A DNA stretch of 64,000 nt from Lichenostomus cassidix. Lineage: Eukaryota; Chordata; Aves; Passeriformes; Meliphagidae. The translations under genes were made by a program, and so were the position numbers. Of this stretch, positions 37,001-48,600 are shown one piece after another; position 1 is the stretch's first letter, and each line of letters opens with the position of its first letter. Location of the stretch: NCBI GenBank assembly GCA_008360975.2, contig CM039182.1:16216324-16280323 (forward strand), given 5' to 3'. The notes under the pieces are model-generated. The model did no database searches. It saw nothing but the letters and a program-made list of their open reading frames with translations, and was not told where the DNA came from.

Positions 37001-40000
37001 AGATCTAAATTGACAGCTGCTACAATGCTTCCTATCTTTGCAGAAACCATTCACAGCTGTACCTTTTCCTTTAGGTATGTCTGAAAAACTTTTCCTCTGC
37101 ACAAAAAACCTCAGTTGTTCTTGGATGAATGAAGATAAAGAACTGGAAACCTCTAAGTGCACCATGGCATCACTCCTGTGCTGTTTCTCCCATTGTTGGT
37201 CTGGAAAATTAGAAACTATCATAAACTAAAAAAAGAAAAAAAGTTGTTTTGGCAATTATTACAACTGAAGTTTTCTTCCCATGACAACCTTGAAGGCAAA
37301 AGGCACCAAGATGCATTCCTATCTTTCTTGTAGCTCTGCAGTCTGTCTTTTTTGAAATTACTCTAAGTTGTGTGTATGAAGATTATCTAGTTGTCTTCTT
37401 ATTTGTTCTCTTTGGCAGCTTCAAGACTGGTGATACTTTTCAGCATTAGTAAAATAGAGACAACACTCAAGATTTTGTCATTTTCCATTAAAGGTTCAAG
37501 TCCCCATTTTCAAAAGTGAATGTATATTTGTCTAAAACCAAATAGAACATTACCAAATTCAGACCTGGTGTGTATCTAGTCTGAAATGCCCACTGGAAGA
37601 TTTCACATTGGTTACATTCAATTTCCTCATTGTTGGCCAGTGCTTGACATAGTAATTATTTCTGTCAGACATAAATTTGTTAGAAGGAACATTGCCGAAA
37701 ACTTTTCAAAATATTAAGTATATAATTCCAAACACAGTTGGTTTTGGTTTGAGGCTTTTTTTAAGAAAAAGTTTTTAAGAAAAGTTTCAAGAAAACTAAT
37801 CTTAACAGAATCTGTCAACTAAAGTAAAATATAAACAGGACCATCTTGTCCTACTTCCATATTGACAAGCCCTGATACAGAAGTTTTGCAAGTGAATGTT
37901 AGATTTCTTAGTCTGTTGTTCTTTATAAGTAAATCAAAAACCTCTACACATACAGTCTGTACTAAGCCAAATATTTTTTGTTTAGAAAAACATTGTTTTG
38001 TGATTTGAAGACTTTCAAAGATAATGAATCCAGTCTTGCACCCAGCCAGTTCCAGAATTTCTAGGGTTTGGGGTTTTTTTTCTGCTTTGATTTTCTGCAT
38101 GAAATCCTGACACTATTTGTAGCTGTGGGTATTTTACAATTCACTCTAGTGAATCCAGGACCTTTTCCTCATTTTTCATTCGTATTAGCTTTTAAAAATA
38201 TTTTCTTTAACCACCATCTCTTTTCCTTTCAGGCTCTTTGATGTTCCAAGAGTAGTTGGTACATTTTAGTCAAACCTATACCATAACTTACATATGTTTA
38301 CTTTTGCAGGGACCATGGAGTTTTGATAGGTGGAACCCTGCCCATGATTTATTTTATATCAAATATTTAACATATAAGTATGTACAAAACCAAAGCTTTT
38401 ATTAAGATCCTGAAATAAAACTTTCATGACTTGGTAAATGCCAGAATTAAGGATGCTGATTTAAAATAATATCTATCACATTCTTTGCAAATATTATTTT
38501 TGTATGTATTGATCCAAAGAGTTAAAAAGTGGCAAAAGTATAAAAAAACTCACATCAGATTTTATAATGGAAAAATCTGAGAGAATATTATTAGCAAATA
38601 ACAGTTTCTGCTACTTCTGTAATGAAAAAGAGACACAACAGGTTAGATTTGAGGTTGTCCTCTGGCCATTAGAAACAGTGTATGGAATGAAATATAGCAG
38701 TTAAAGTGGATAAATTAGATACCTCTTGCTATTGCTGACATTGATTTGTAACACATTATTTATGTCCAGCTGGGGACCCTGCTCCACAGTTCTTGGTAGC
38801 CCAAATGTACACTGGTGTGATGTACCTCAAGCACACCTTTTCTTAGCAGATCTTCAGTATGAAGGCTTGGGAACATGAGGAGGTCTTTCAAAATTTAGCT
38901 CTAGATCTGCTCAAGCAAAGTCTTCCCTCACCATTTGCATGCTTTTCCCATCACCATGATATAGAGACCCTGAGGAAAAAGACAAGACTCCTTGTTAAGG
39001 TGCTTTGAGCAGGAGAATTTCTGGGCAGCCCGATGATCTGTGTTTATCTACAAGCCTTCAAAGTAGAATGCAAAAATGTCTATCCAAGAGATTCTCTCTA
39101 ACCAAGTAAGAAAACATGAACATGGATTCTGTTCTCCTAATGCTCGTGTGGCATTACTGAAGGAGCACAGGCAGCAATTAGGGGAACAGAAGGTGACTCA
39201 AAGATTATTATTACTTCAGGAGACTGAGACTTGGAGCACTGAACTAACACTGATCAGCTAGTCCAGCCAAGTCTGAGATGCTTTTATCATTGTGTCATCC
39301 AGCTATGAATGCATCTCTTGGAAACACCATTCTGCTGGCATGCTTTCTGTCAGAAGTTGCTGGTTCATTGAGAGTGAAGCATTTCATGAAAGCTTATCTC
39401 AGTGAGCCTTATAATGGAATACAGATAACTTTTGATAGTCCTCTGCAAGGCGGGTCAGCTGCCAGTTTTCCATTCCGTCAGATCTACTCCTGTGTGATGG
39501 CCTCTTCCTTGTCTCAGGGATCCAGGAATACAAGGACCTCCTGGTATTCAGGACTCCATTGCTCTTGGAAGAAATTGTTGCTTTTGGAAATGCTGTGGAT
39601 CTTTGTTTCCCAAATGACATTGTGAGTGTTTAACAGTTTTCATTCTAAATTGGGACAAATTAAGATTTCAAACTGGTGAGATTTCTCAGAAAATGCGAAG
39701 CCTGACCCTGACCAATTCAAAGTATTCATAGTACACTCCAGCTGCAAAATCCTAGATTATGTGAACTCCGAGAGCCTGAAGGCTTAGCCACAGGACAGAT
39801 ACAACTCACTTGGAGGGAGCAGTTGCAACACAGAGCACATCTGCAGAGCTGTGTGCAGCCCTGTGAGCCAGTGCAGAGCACATCAGCACACTGATACGAG
39901 GCAGCAGATCCTTTTGCAGAGAAACTACACTGGGCTGTGGAAACAATGAAATGCTATTAGTTTCAAGCTGTGGTGTGTGCATTCTCCTGCTCAGTTTTAG

Positions 40001-41007
40001 TACAATTAAGAACTACATTGTGAAAAGGATCTAGTTTTCTCTCAGCAGCTGGGGAAAGACACTTGTCTTTCCTGTCTTTGTATTTTTTTTACCATAGAAG
40101 TCACAAAAGAGTAAACTTGTACTATCAGACTAATTTGATCCACTTTTTTTCTTTTTTAGGACCTTGCACAAAAAATATTTCAGGTGATTCCTTAAAATGG
40201 TTTGGATAACAGGTCATTCTCAAACTTACTTAGAAAAGTAACTTGTTCATAACTACACTGCAGAACTGTTGCTGTTGCTTCTGTGCAGGTGGAGATTGGC
40301 AACATGCATTATCTGAGATTTTTGGCATTGATCTCACAGAGAATAGCTCTGCTTTTTTCTAGCTCTCAGTATCCGTATGCCAAGGTAACAACTTCTTCTT
40401 GTGTGTAACTTAACATTAAGGCATATCCTTTGAACTATACTGTTTCCCTTTCTTATTATTTTCATCAAATCTGAAATCTTTGGGGGAATTGGTTTTATTA
40501 TTGTCATCATTCAGTGGAGTTTGCACATCTTCTCTCTTTGGACAGCTGTGAGTTTCCATTTCTTTCCCCAAGCCAATTAGATGGTAAACTGTTACCTGTA
40601 AAGAGATGATAGTCTACACATCTAAGGCAGGCTGACTGTCTTGTGAGGTTTGATGCTGAGATTTGGCCTGAAGCTTAGTGGACATTAAAAAGAATTTCTA
40701 AACAGGAAACTTAGCAGTTCTGAAAATACTGAAAAGACCTTGGGATTTAAATTTGGTAATGTTTTGAAACACCGTGAAGGATACAAGGCAGTGAGAAAAA
40801 TTGCAGTGTTTCAAATGCTGCCTGATAGCAAGTTAGATATCTTCTAGCAAGATTTGATTCCCCTTAGTTTCTTTTCTTTGGTAGCTAATGTTCATGCAAA
40901 AATCCCATTCACTTTAATGGAAAAACTCAAAACTACTCCCGTGTTTTCCATCTGGTTCATAAGTATTTATTTAACTATCAATCTTCTTTGGAAACCAACA
41001 TTTACTT

Positions 41008-41027
41008 AAAAAAAAAAAAAAAAAAAA
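41008..41027 (+). repeat. Poly(A) tract, 20 A
   Basis: An uninterrupted A20 run. No retrocopied gene sequence can be recognised upstream of it. Confidence 0.9.
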
Positions 41028-41599
41028 GAAAGTAATACTTGGAATTCTAGGCTAAAAAACAAGGTCTTGTAAAAAATAAATAATTGAAAACAACCAGACA
41101 AAAGTATTTATTTTGTTCTGGTTTGGGTTTTGATTAAAGAAAAAAGCATGTCTGGAAAGGTATGCACTGTAAGCAGTGCTGCTGGATGTAGTATTAATTC
41201 AGATTGCTAAGTTAAGCATATCTGCAAGGCCTGCAGGATCAAATAATTGTTGAACATTGCTATTGTAAAAGATTGTGAAAGGTGGGAAAATAATGCAGGG
41301 TTTAGATTTAGGTGCCTGGAAGGGATTTTTTTCCAAAACAGCTGCATGGTTAAACTAGAAATTTAAGAAAAATAAATCATACTGAGCAATTGTGTTATGT
41401 ATGACTGCTTTGGATGGTTTCTGTCATCCATACTGCAAAATATCATCCAACTCCAAACGTTATTCAAAAATCCTTAATGCAGGTTGTCTGGATTTTTCAA
41501 AACACTGGCTCATGCAGAGAGCACTCAAGAAAGAACATTTTACTCCATCCAGATGCCTCAACAAGGAAACGAGTGGAAGAAATGTGCCGCTGAGGTTTG

Positions 41600-42385
41600 G
41601 GCAAAGCTGGTGGCCTCTAAGGATGCGGTGCGTCCTCCCGGTGTGTCCCCTCGGCCCCTGGAGCCACCGCACAGCCTTGACAAACGCCAAACACCGCCGG
41701 GGGAGCGAACCGAGCGGGAACGGCCGGCAGTGCGAGGGAAGCGAGCTCTTCGCTCGGCTCGGGGACCGGACGGGACGCGATCGGGATCGGGACGGGATGG
41801 GGATGGGGACGGGATGGGGATGGGGACGGGATGGGGATGGGGACGGGATGGGGATGGGGATGGGACGGGATGGGGATGGGGACGGGATGGGGTGGGGATG
41901 GGGACAGGGATGGAGACGAGATAGGACGGGATGGGGACGGGATGGGGATGGAGACGGGATGGGGACCGGACGGGACGGGATGAGGACGGGATGGAGACTG
42001 GATGGGGACGGGATGGGGACGGGATGGGGATGGGATGGGATGGGATATGGGATGGGATGGGATGGGATATGGGATGGGATGGGATGGGATGGGATGGGAT
42101 GGGATGGGATGGGATGGGATGGGGATGGGGACCGGACGGGACCGGAGGGGACGGGACGGGGACGGGGCCGTGTCCGCGGGCAGCCGCGGGGCCCTGCTGC
42201 CCTCTGCCGGCTGCCGCCCCGCCCTGGGCGGGCCACGGGTCCCTCAGCCCCCCGAGGGGCTCCGTGGGCCTGCAGGAGATGCGGATGCTCAGTCAAGGGA
42301 GCTGGTTTCGGTACGATGGATTCGAGACAGGCAAACCCCACATCCCGCTGCACGGGGAGCAATAGGGCTGCTGCATCTACTTGAA
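41600..42385. promoter_or_regulatory. Isolated GC/CpG-rich block around the minisatellite
   Basis: Unique GC-rich flanks lie on both sides of the array: 41630-41776 with several CpGs and 42166-42370 with ggcagccgcggggccctgct. Such islands usually mark promoters. No exon can be defined here with confidence, and the nearest known gene start is 2.8 kb downstream. It may be an alternative promoter of that gene, an unannotated non-coding gene, or simply expanded GC-rich repeat DNA. Confidence 0.35.
41777..42165 (+). repeat. G-rich (GGGAT / GGGGAT / GGGAC) minisatellite
   Basis: About 390 bp of the plus strand consist almost only of units of 5-6 bases, GGGAT, GGGGAT, GGGAC and GGGGAC. The early part mixes units in a higher-order pattern; 42071-42120 is ten perfect GGGAT copies, and two GGGATAT variants occur just before. 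The array keeps all frames largely open, which creates long spurious frames on both strands. Dense G-runs could fold into G-quadruplexes. Confidence 0.97.
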
Positions 42386-44419
42386 GATGGGGCTAAATAA
42401 ATCGGGTTTGGGTTCTTTCTGGGTTCAGAGCAGCAGGGCTGTTTTGCAGCAAGTAGCCAGTCTTACTTACCTATCGCATTCAGTTCTGGCACTTGCAGAG
42501 AGGGTGCCTTTTGGTGGAATCTAACTGGATATGCTCTTTTCTGGACAGACGTCAAACAGGTACCAGTGCCTGACCAGGGATGTAGGTGTACAGACCAGTT
42601 CTGTATGAATTTTAATCATTGCTAAGTCTGAAGAACCCTCCCTAAACTGTGCATTGTGTACATGTAGGAGCTCCTTACTTCTTTGATCTGAGATGATGCT
42701 TTTGTACCAGCAAACACAGCCAATCTGAAAAATGCCATGGAAAACAAAAGCATTGCACCAAACCATCTTTCAAACACATGAAGTAGGAACTCTCTCTGCT
42801 TACCCAGTGCCCACATAGGGAAGGAAAGCAAGCGTATGACAGGTACTTTCTGTGTATTTACAAACAAGTCACCAACTGCAGCTTAGATATTCAGCAGGTT
42901 TACTGGGTGATTCTGGTACCTGTGCACCTACAGTGCCTACAAATATAGTGTCATATAGCTGATACGTCCTACACTAGACATCAGCAGAACATACTTCTAT
43001 GTATCTATATCATCCACCCCATTTAATTGATGTACAGCTTTTCAATCATAAGGGATGTCTGAAAATATCATGCCTCAGGTCATTCCATGAATTATTAGCC
43101 TGAAGGTGCAGCTAGTCTGGGAATCATCCCCAGCTCTACAGCCTTTTTTATGGCGTTTCTGAAGATGACCCGAAGATGTGTTTGTATCTTATGTAGCTTT
43201 ATATGCACTGGCACGGATCCCCACAACAATACAGCTGTGGTAGCAATGTATTGGCTGCAAAACCTATCAAGAAACTTGAGAAAATACACGAGTATTCATT
43301 CAGAAGAAAAAGAGTTGCTCATCCATAATACTACACCTGGGCTGTGGATTCCCTAGAGGGACAAACTGTGGAGGTTTATCTCCATTTATTCTATGCCTTT
43401 TTGTAGAGCTACTGGAAGCCACAGGAAAACATAGGGTCTCTCAGGAATAGTTGATCCTGGAGTTCTACTTCAGTTGAAGGTCAAGGTGAAGAGTCTAGGA
43501 AATGTTGGGCATTTCATGTATAATTTGGTCTGGCAGAGCTTCCAGGTATTCCTGTCCCAGGCAGGTGTTCTACAACCTGTCAGGTCACCAGCCCTGCAGA
43601 ATTCAGCAGGGACTACAACTCCTGTTTGTTTGGAGCCTTCGCTGCTGCTGCTGCACAACATTTTTCTTTTCACAAGCCAGTGTTTTCAGAAGAAGTAATT
43701 CTTAGTTAAAAAATGGCAAGGCAGTTTGCAAGTCATGTATTTGGCATGCTTTTCCAGTAGCAAGGAGAACAATAAATGAACTACCCTGAATTAAAAAGAA
43801 AAAAGAGATTCCCAACAAGTTTCAAATAATATTTGCAGGGGAAAAGCCCAAAACCAAATAAACCAACAAAACAATGCTCTTTCTCCTCTTTCCTGTGTAA
43901 GTGATAGCAAAGGGACTGTGTGAGAGCATTGCAAAGATACTCCGAGGAGGTTTTACATGTGTGTGAGCCCGTGAATGGAAGGATGCTGAAGCTAATGAAT
44001 CAATAAATAGTCTTTTCTGTAACTGCTCTTCTGTCTGTAGCTGCTGTATCTGTGCTGGCCAACTTCCCAAAGCGGCATCGCAGTTAGTGCTAAACTGGAC
44101 ACACACTTGGTGTCGCTTTCCCGCGGTACCATGTGGAAGAGATTAGATAAGCGAGGTGGCTCCTGCTGCGGGAAGTTATTCACGCCTCGGAGCACTTGAA
44201 AGGTATGCTGAGCATCACACCTCGGTGTGAGCGCTGCCAGAAAGGGTCCGGAGAAGCTGCTTTATCAGAAAGCAAATGCCCACGGCCACAGCCGCATGGC
44301 TGATCCGTTCACGGTCGGTCCTTCGCCTGGGTCCTGCTGCGGCCCTCGGTAGCCTCCGAGAAGAAGGCAGCTGCAGCCGTGGTTATCTTTGATGTAGGTT
44401 CCTGACGATCGAAGTGGGA
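42386..44419. other. Intergenic region before the unknown gene
   Basis: AT-moderate sequence between the G-rich array and the CpG island. I see no exon, repeat family or RNA gene. Confidence 0.6.
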
Positions 44420-44699
44420 ACCAAGAAACCCAAACTACCCATAACTTTTTCAGCTGCGTGAAATTTTCTGTACTGGAAACGGCGCCGCGCGTGTACTTTA
44501 TTTCCGTCGGGTTTGAGGTTTTGGTTGTTTGGTTTTGGGGGTTTTCTCCCCCCCCTTATTATTATATTTATTTTTTTTTGAGGCGCAGTAAAACCACTCG
44601 GAATGAACGCCAACCTTTTACTACACGTATATTACCCCGGCTGGGCGCCGTGGGGAAGCACCGCCAAGAGACGGCGGCGGGAGAGCCAGAGCCGGAGGC

Positions 44700-44949
44700 G
44701 GCGGGAGGCGAGGGGCAGCCCCCGCCTCCGTCCCACCGCCGCACCGGGCAGCCGGCAGGGGCTGGAGGAGCGAAGGAGTTAAAGGGAGGCGCTTGGGAAA
44801 TCTGATGCTAACGAAGCCCCAGGAATGTTGCACATTTCCATTCCCCTCCAGCTTTCGGAGGAGGTTGGTCCCCGCTGCGGGCAGCCGCTCCGAGGAGCCC
44901 AGCCCGAGGCCGCACTTGCTCCGGACGCCGCTCCGCACATTCCCGCAGG
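44700..44949 (+). other. Predicted non-coding first exon and 190-bp intron of the unknown gene
   Basis: Just before the start codon stands a strong acceptor (tctcgtgtcttgcag, ending at 45139). About 190 bp upstream is a fitting donor, CCCGCAG|gtgacg, after 44949. This suggests a 5' non-coding exon ending at 44949 and a short GC-rich intron 44950-45139. The 5' end given is arbitrary. Unspliced transcription through the region would also reach the same ATG. Confidence 0.4.
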
Positions 44950-45151
44950 TGACGCCGGGCAGGGACGGGACGGGGGTGTGAAAAGTTTTTCCCGGATTTG
45001 GGATGCTGTGACGGTACCTGCAGACCGGAGGGAGAGAGGGACTGGGGGGGTACGGGTTCGGTGGCTCTGCGCACCCCGGGCTAGGGCGGAGGGAGAGGGG
45101 CATCTGCCCTGACCCGCCGCGGTCTCTCGTGTCTTGCAGGCTCGGCCGGAG

Positions 45152-45656
45152 ATGCCGGGGAGACGGCTGTGGTGGGCGCGCTGCTGGCTCGGCGTGTGCC
45201 TCTCGCTGCTGGGCGCGGGGGGAGGCTCGGCCGAGCCCTGCCGCGGACCGCCGTGCGAGAGCGGCTCCGCGCCCCCGCCGCCCTGCCGCGGAGCCCGCTG
45301 CGGCGGACGGGCCGGGCGCCCGGCGCGCTCCTTCCTGCACACCGCCGCGCCGCTGCGGCCGCCGCAGGGCAAGGCAGCGCCCGCCGCCCCGCCGCCCGCC
45401 TGCCCCGGCGGGGACTGCGCCGCCAACGCCACCCGCCGCGACTGCCAGGGCCTGGAGTGCCGCCTGCTGCCGCCCCGCCTGCGCCCGCGGCCCCGCGGCC
45501 CGAGCTGCGCCGCCCCCGCCGAGGGCTGCCCCGAGCCCGCCCTGCTGCGCGCCGCCGACAGAGCCGCCCAGTTCGCGGGGGACGAGTTCGCCCACGCCGC
45601 TCCCGAGCGGGGCGGCGGAGCCCTGGGCGTGCAGCTCACCTGCGACGTCAGGCCAG
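45152..45656 (+). CDS. First coding exon: signal peptide and CxGxxC-repeat region (residues 1-169)
   Basis: The ATG at 45152 opens MPGRRLWWARCWLGVC, then LSLLGAGGGSA, a good signal peptide with likely cleavage before Glu28. After it come CRGPPC (30-35), CRGARC (45-50), CPGGDC (84-89) and CQGLEC (98-103), then C119, C126 and C164 in an Ala/Pro/Arg-rich context. The exon is extremely GC-rich. Its donor is CCAG|gtgcgg at 45656, phase 1. Two other frames are also open across it because of the base composition; this frame is chosen because it has the signal peptide, the Cys pattern and the correct phase for the next exon. Confidence 0.85.
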
Positions 45657-48600
45657 GTGCGGGGCGGCAGGAGGGGCCCGAGGGTGGGAGGGCACGTCCC
45701 ACACACTGAACTGTCACTCCCTTTCCGCGGCACGAGGGGTTCCCGCAGCCCGCGGGGGTTCGGAGTGGTCGTGGGGGGCTGCAGCCGCAGGGTGCTGGAT
45801 GTGCCCGAGCCGGGCAGGTGTCTGCTGGGTCAAGGGGTTTCAGCACCTCCGCGAGCCTGGACACAGAGGCGCCTGAGCGACTGCACCAGACCTCCTTGTT
45901 TTGGGAGAGCTGGGAAGAAAATCTGGCACTGGTCTTCACAACGTGTGAGGGAATTGCTGCCCTGGCTCCTCTCTCTGCTCCCCTACAGCTCCCCTCTGCA
46001 CACACATGCACTTAGCTAGAGCTGATTAAACATAGCAAAACCTTTTGTAGAGCTGTTTTTAAACAAGTGTGAGACTTCTAACTGTCTCTCTTTTCACAGT
46101 CTGGTATTTCTAATTTATAGCAACATCGTAAAAGTCTTCCATGGGGTGGGTGTATGTTCTACACCCAGGCAGGTGCCACTGGTAAGAAACTTGCTACTGC
46201 TGCCAAACTGTCTTGCTGTAATAGCCAGGGGGAAAAAAATTGTAAAGCCTCTCTTACAGTACATCATTCAGAACACTTGCCTGTCCGTTGACAAGCACAG
46301 CTCTGGTGAGCTCAGTATCCCTGAAGGAAGCCAGCTATGTCTATGGTTATACTTACAGGTCAGCAGAAGGTGTATCTAATTGTCTAGGATTTGTGGATTT
46401 GCCAACATGAAGAGCAGTAGCAGATCTTTAATAACCACAAAACAATTTGGATTCTGTTTTTTCTGCAAGATATTAAGTATATGAGGAAGGGTGATTTATT
46501 TCCCATTGATGTTAAAAGCTAATGGAAAGCAAGAAGGTAATTTAGGCTTTGTCACATCTGTATGCCAAATATGAGCACTGTGGCTGCTTCAGACACCAGA
46601 GCACATGCCAAGCCTACAAGTTATCAAGTTCTACTTAGTGAAGTGACATCTCCAAAGGAGGCTCCTGCACCTGGTGATTCCTGTTCCAGGACTGATGTTT
46701 AAGCCTCCCTGTGCCTAGTGCAGTGACACTGTCTACCTTCATCTTGCCTGAAACTGTCCCCAGATATCTTATAGAACCTCTGTATGCTCCGTGACCAAAG
46801 GTGGACAGAAAACAAGTCAGTGTGGTTAACCTCCATTTTCTCTGCTTCTGTGTGTACTCTTCTTTGTACTGTCATCATAAATGCCATGCCTCTGTTTTGC
46901 CAAAGAACCCAGTATATTTGCATTTTCTTTGTCTATACCAAAATCATTCTCTGTGTAATACAAGCCTTGTCAAATAGTAAGAGTATTCTGCTTGTACAGA
47001 AAAGAGTAATACTTTTGGATGGTGCTGAAAACAGACATGCTGTATCTCCATTCAAGCCTTACAAAGCGCATCTAGCTCAGCATGACCTCTCTCTCCAAAC
47101 ATCCTCTTATTGTGTCATGGACCAGTCTGTGCTGCCCAATCTCCAATACCACCAGCAGTTACAGCTAACACGGTGAGTTACATGCACCTCTCATCTCCTG
47201 CTTAGGTTTAGGTCCTCTGTCCCATCTGATGTGGATCAGGGCAATTAAAACTAGAGGGTTAGAGGGTGAAGATGTTGGCAAGTTTGGAGACTCAACTCAG
47301 AGTTCACTCTTTCAATTTTGTACTCTTTGCAGCCTGATGCCGACTGAAGTCTTGCAGGAACAGAAGTTAGAAGTTTCCCTTAACAAAATCCTTGAATGCA
47401 CCAGGAATGGATTATGGGCAGTTCTGTCATGGATTTGTGCATTCATCTTGCTGTGGCAGAGAGAAGTGTCCTCTATATTGGAGGCAAAGCAGTGTACAGC
47501 ACTGTCCACTAAACCGCGTAATCTCATGGAAGTCACAGTCAGCATGGAAGCACACAGTGAGCAAACCTGTGATAACATGTGAGCTTCTATGTGATAGAAT
47601 CAGATCAGGACAACTGCACCCTCAGGAGTTCTGCTCTCTAACTGCTATTGCCTTGTGCCCACTGCTGCAGTTGGTGTGAATGAGTCTTGCTGTAGAGATG
47701 TGCTCTGTCCAAACTGGACAAAGCACATATATACATGCTTTGCCCATCCCAAAGACAGGACCCAACCCAAACCTTAATAAGGCAGCCTTCTCTCCTAGGA
47801 GTGGAAGAACAGCATACTGAATTCATCAACCTCTAGCAGAAATTCCATGTATTTGGCATCAGGAGCAAAAAAGTAAGGCATATTGATTGTCTTTGGTTTC
47901 CTTCAAGTCAGTGTATAGGCAAGCATCCAGTATTCTGCTCTGCTTTTCCCTGAGACCTCCTTTCGAATACAGGTCAGCAGGTTTCCTGCAGCAGTGCGGA
48001 GAATACCTTTTTCAATCCCCATTTGCAGCTGGAGTCAAAAATCTTGCAAATGAGCATGGTTTTTATAGCAATTCCAGCATGGCTTGTCTACTAAAACATA
48101 ACAAAAAATGTGATAATCAGATCTCTAACTGGGTTTGAGTGTGATAATCAGATCTCTTAACTGGGAAATGCATTTACAGTTGTCTGGGGAGAGCTGCAGC
48201 TCAAACAAATGTAATGTCCATGGCAAATGGGAATGGCTTCCAGCTGAAAGAGTAGGTGTAGATAAGATATTAGGAAGCAATTATTTGATGTGAGGGTAGT
48301 AAGGCACTGAACAAGTTGCCCAGAGAAGCTGTGGATGCCCCATTCCTGGAAGTGTTCAAGGCCAAGTTGGATGGAGCTTTGGGCAACTTGGTGTAGCACA
48401 GGGCATCCCTGCCCATGGCAGGGGGGTTGGAACTGGATAAATTGTGAGGTCCCTCCCAATGCAAGCCATGACTCGATGATTTAAGAACAGACAGGTCAGT
48501 GACTGTTCCTGTCTTTCTCTTGGTTTGGTTTCAGGGGAACATTTCTGTCTAGTTACCATTTCAGCACATCACTAATACCAGCTGAATGGGATGTTTCTTT

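Larger units (their letters stand above)
27336..41599. other. AT-rich intergenic region
   Basis: About 14 kb without a supported gene, CpG island or recognisable CR1 copy. All open frames are short and have ordinary random composition. Only simple repeats, a poly(A) tract and the hairpin at 27475 stand out. Confidence 0.7.
44420..45720. promoter_or_regulatory. CpG island over the 5' end of the unknown gene
   Basis: GC and CpG content rise sharply from about 44.42 kb and stay very high through the first coding exon. The block includes a C-run and T-run tract (about 44545-44579) before the GC-rich core. It is the expected promoter region. No single core element can be asserted. Confidence 0.6.

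Noticed and set aside
41008..41027. The A20 run as the tail of a processed pseudogene.
   Set aside because: No recognisable coding relic lies upstream and no target duplication is visible.
42045..42120. Interstitial telomere-like repeat.
   Set aside because: The unit is GGGAT, not TTAGGG, so it is an unrelated G-rich pentamer.
41392..42400. Open frames of 132-330 residues on both strands (Gly/Asp/Met- and Ser/His/Pro/Ile-rich).
   Set aside because: They are translations of the GGGAT/GGGGAC array, which contains almost no stop codons in any frame. There is no domain and no splice support.
44621..46019. Long open frames (up to 410 residues) on the minus strand and in two other plus-strand frames around the first coding exon.
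   Set aside because: The extreme GC content removes stop codons in all frames. Only the frame starting at 45152 has a signal peptide, a regular Cys pattern and the right phase for the next exon.
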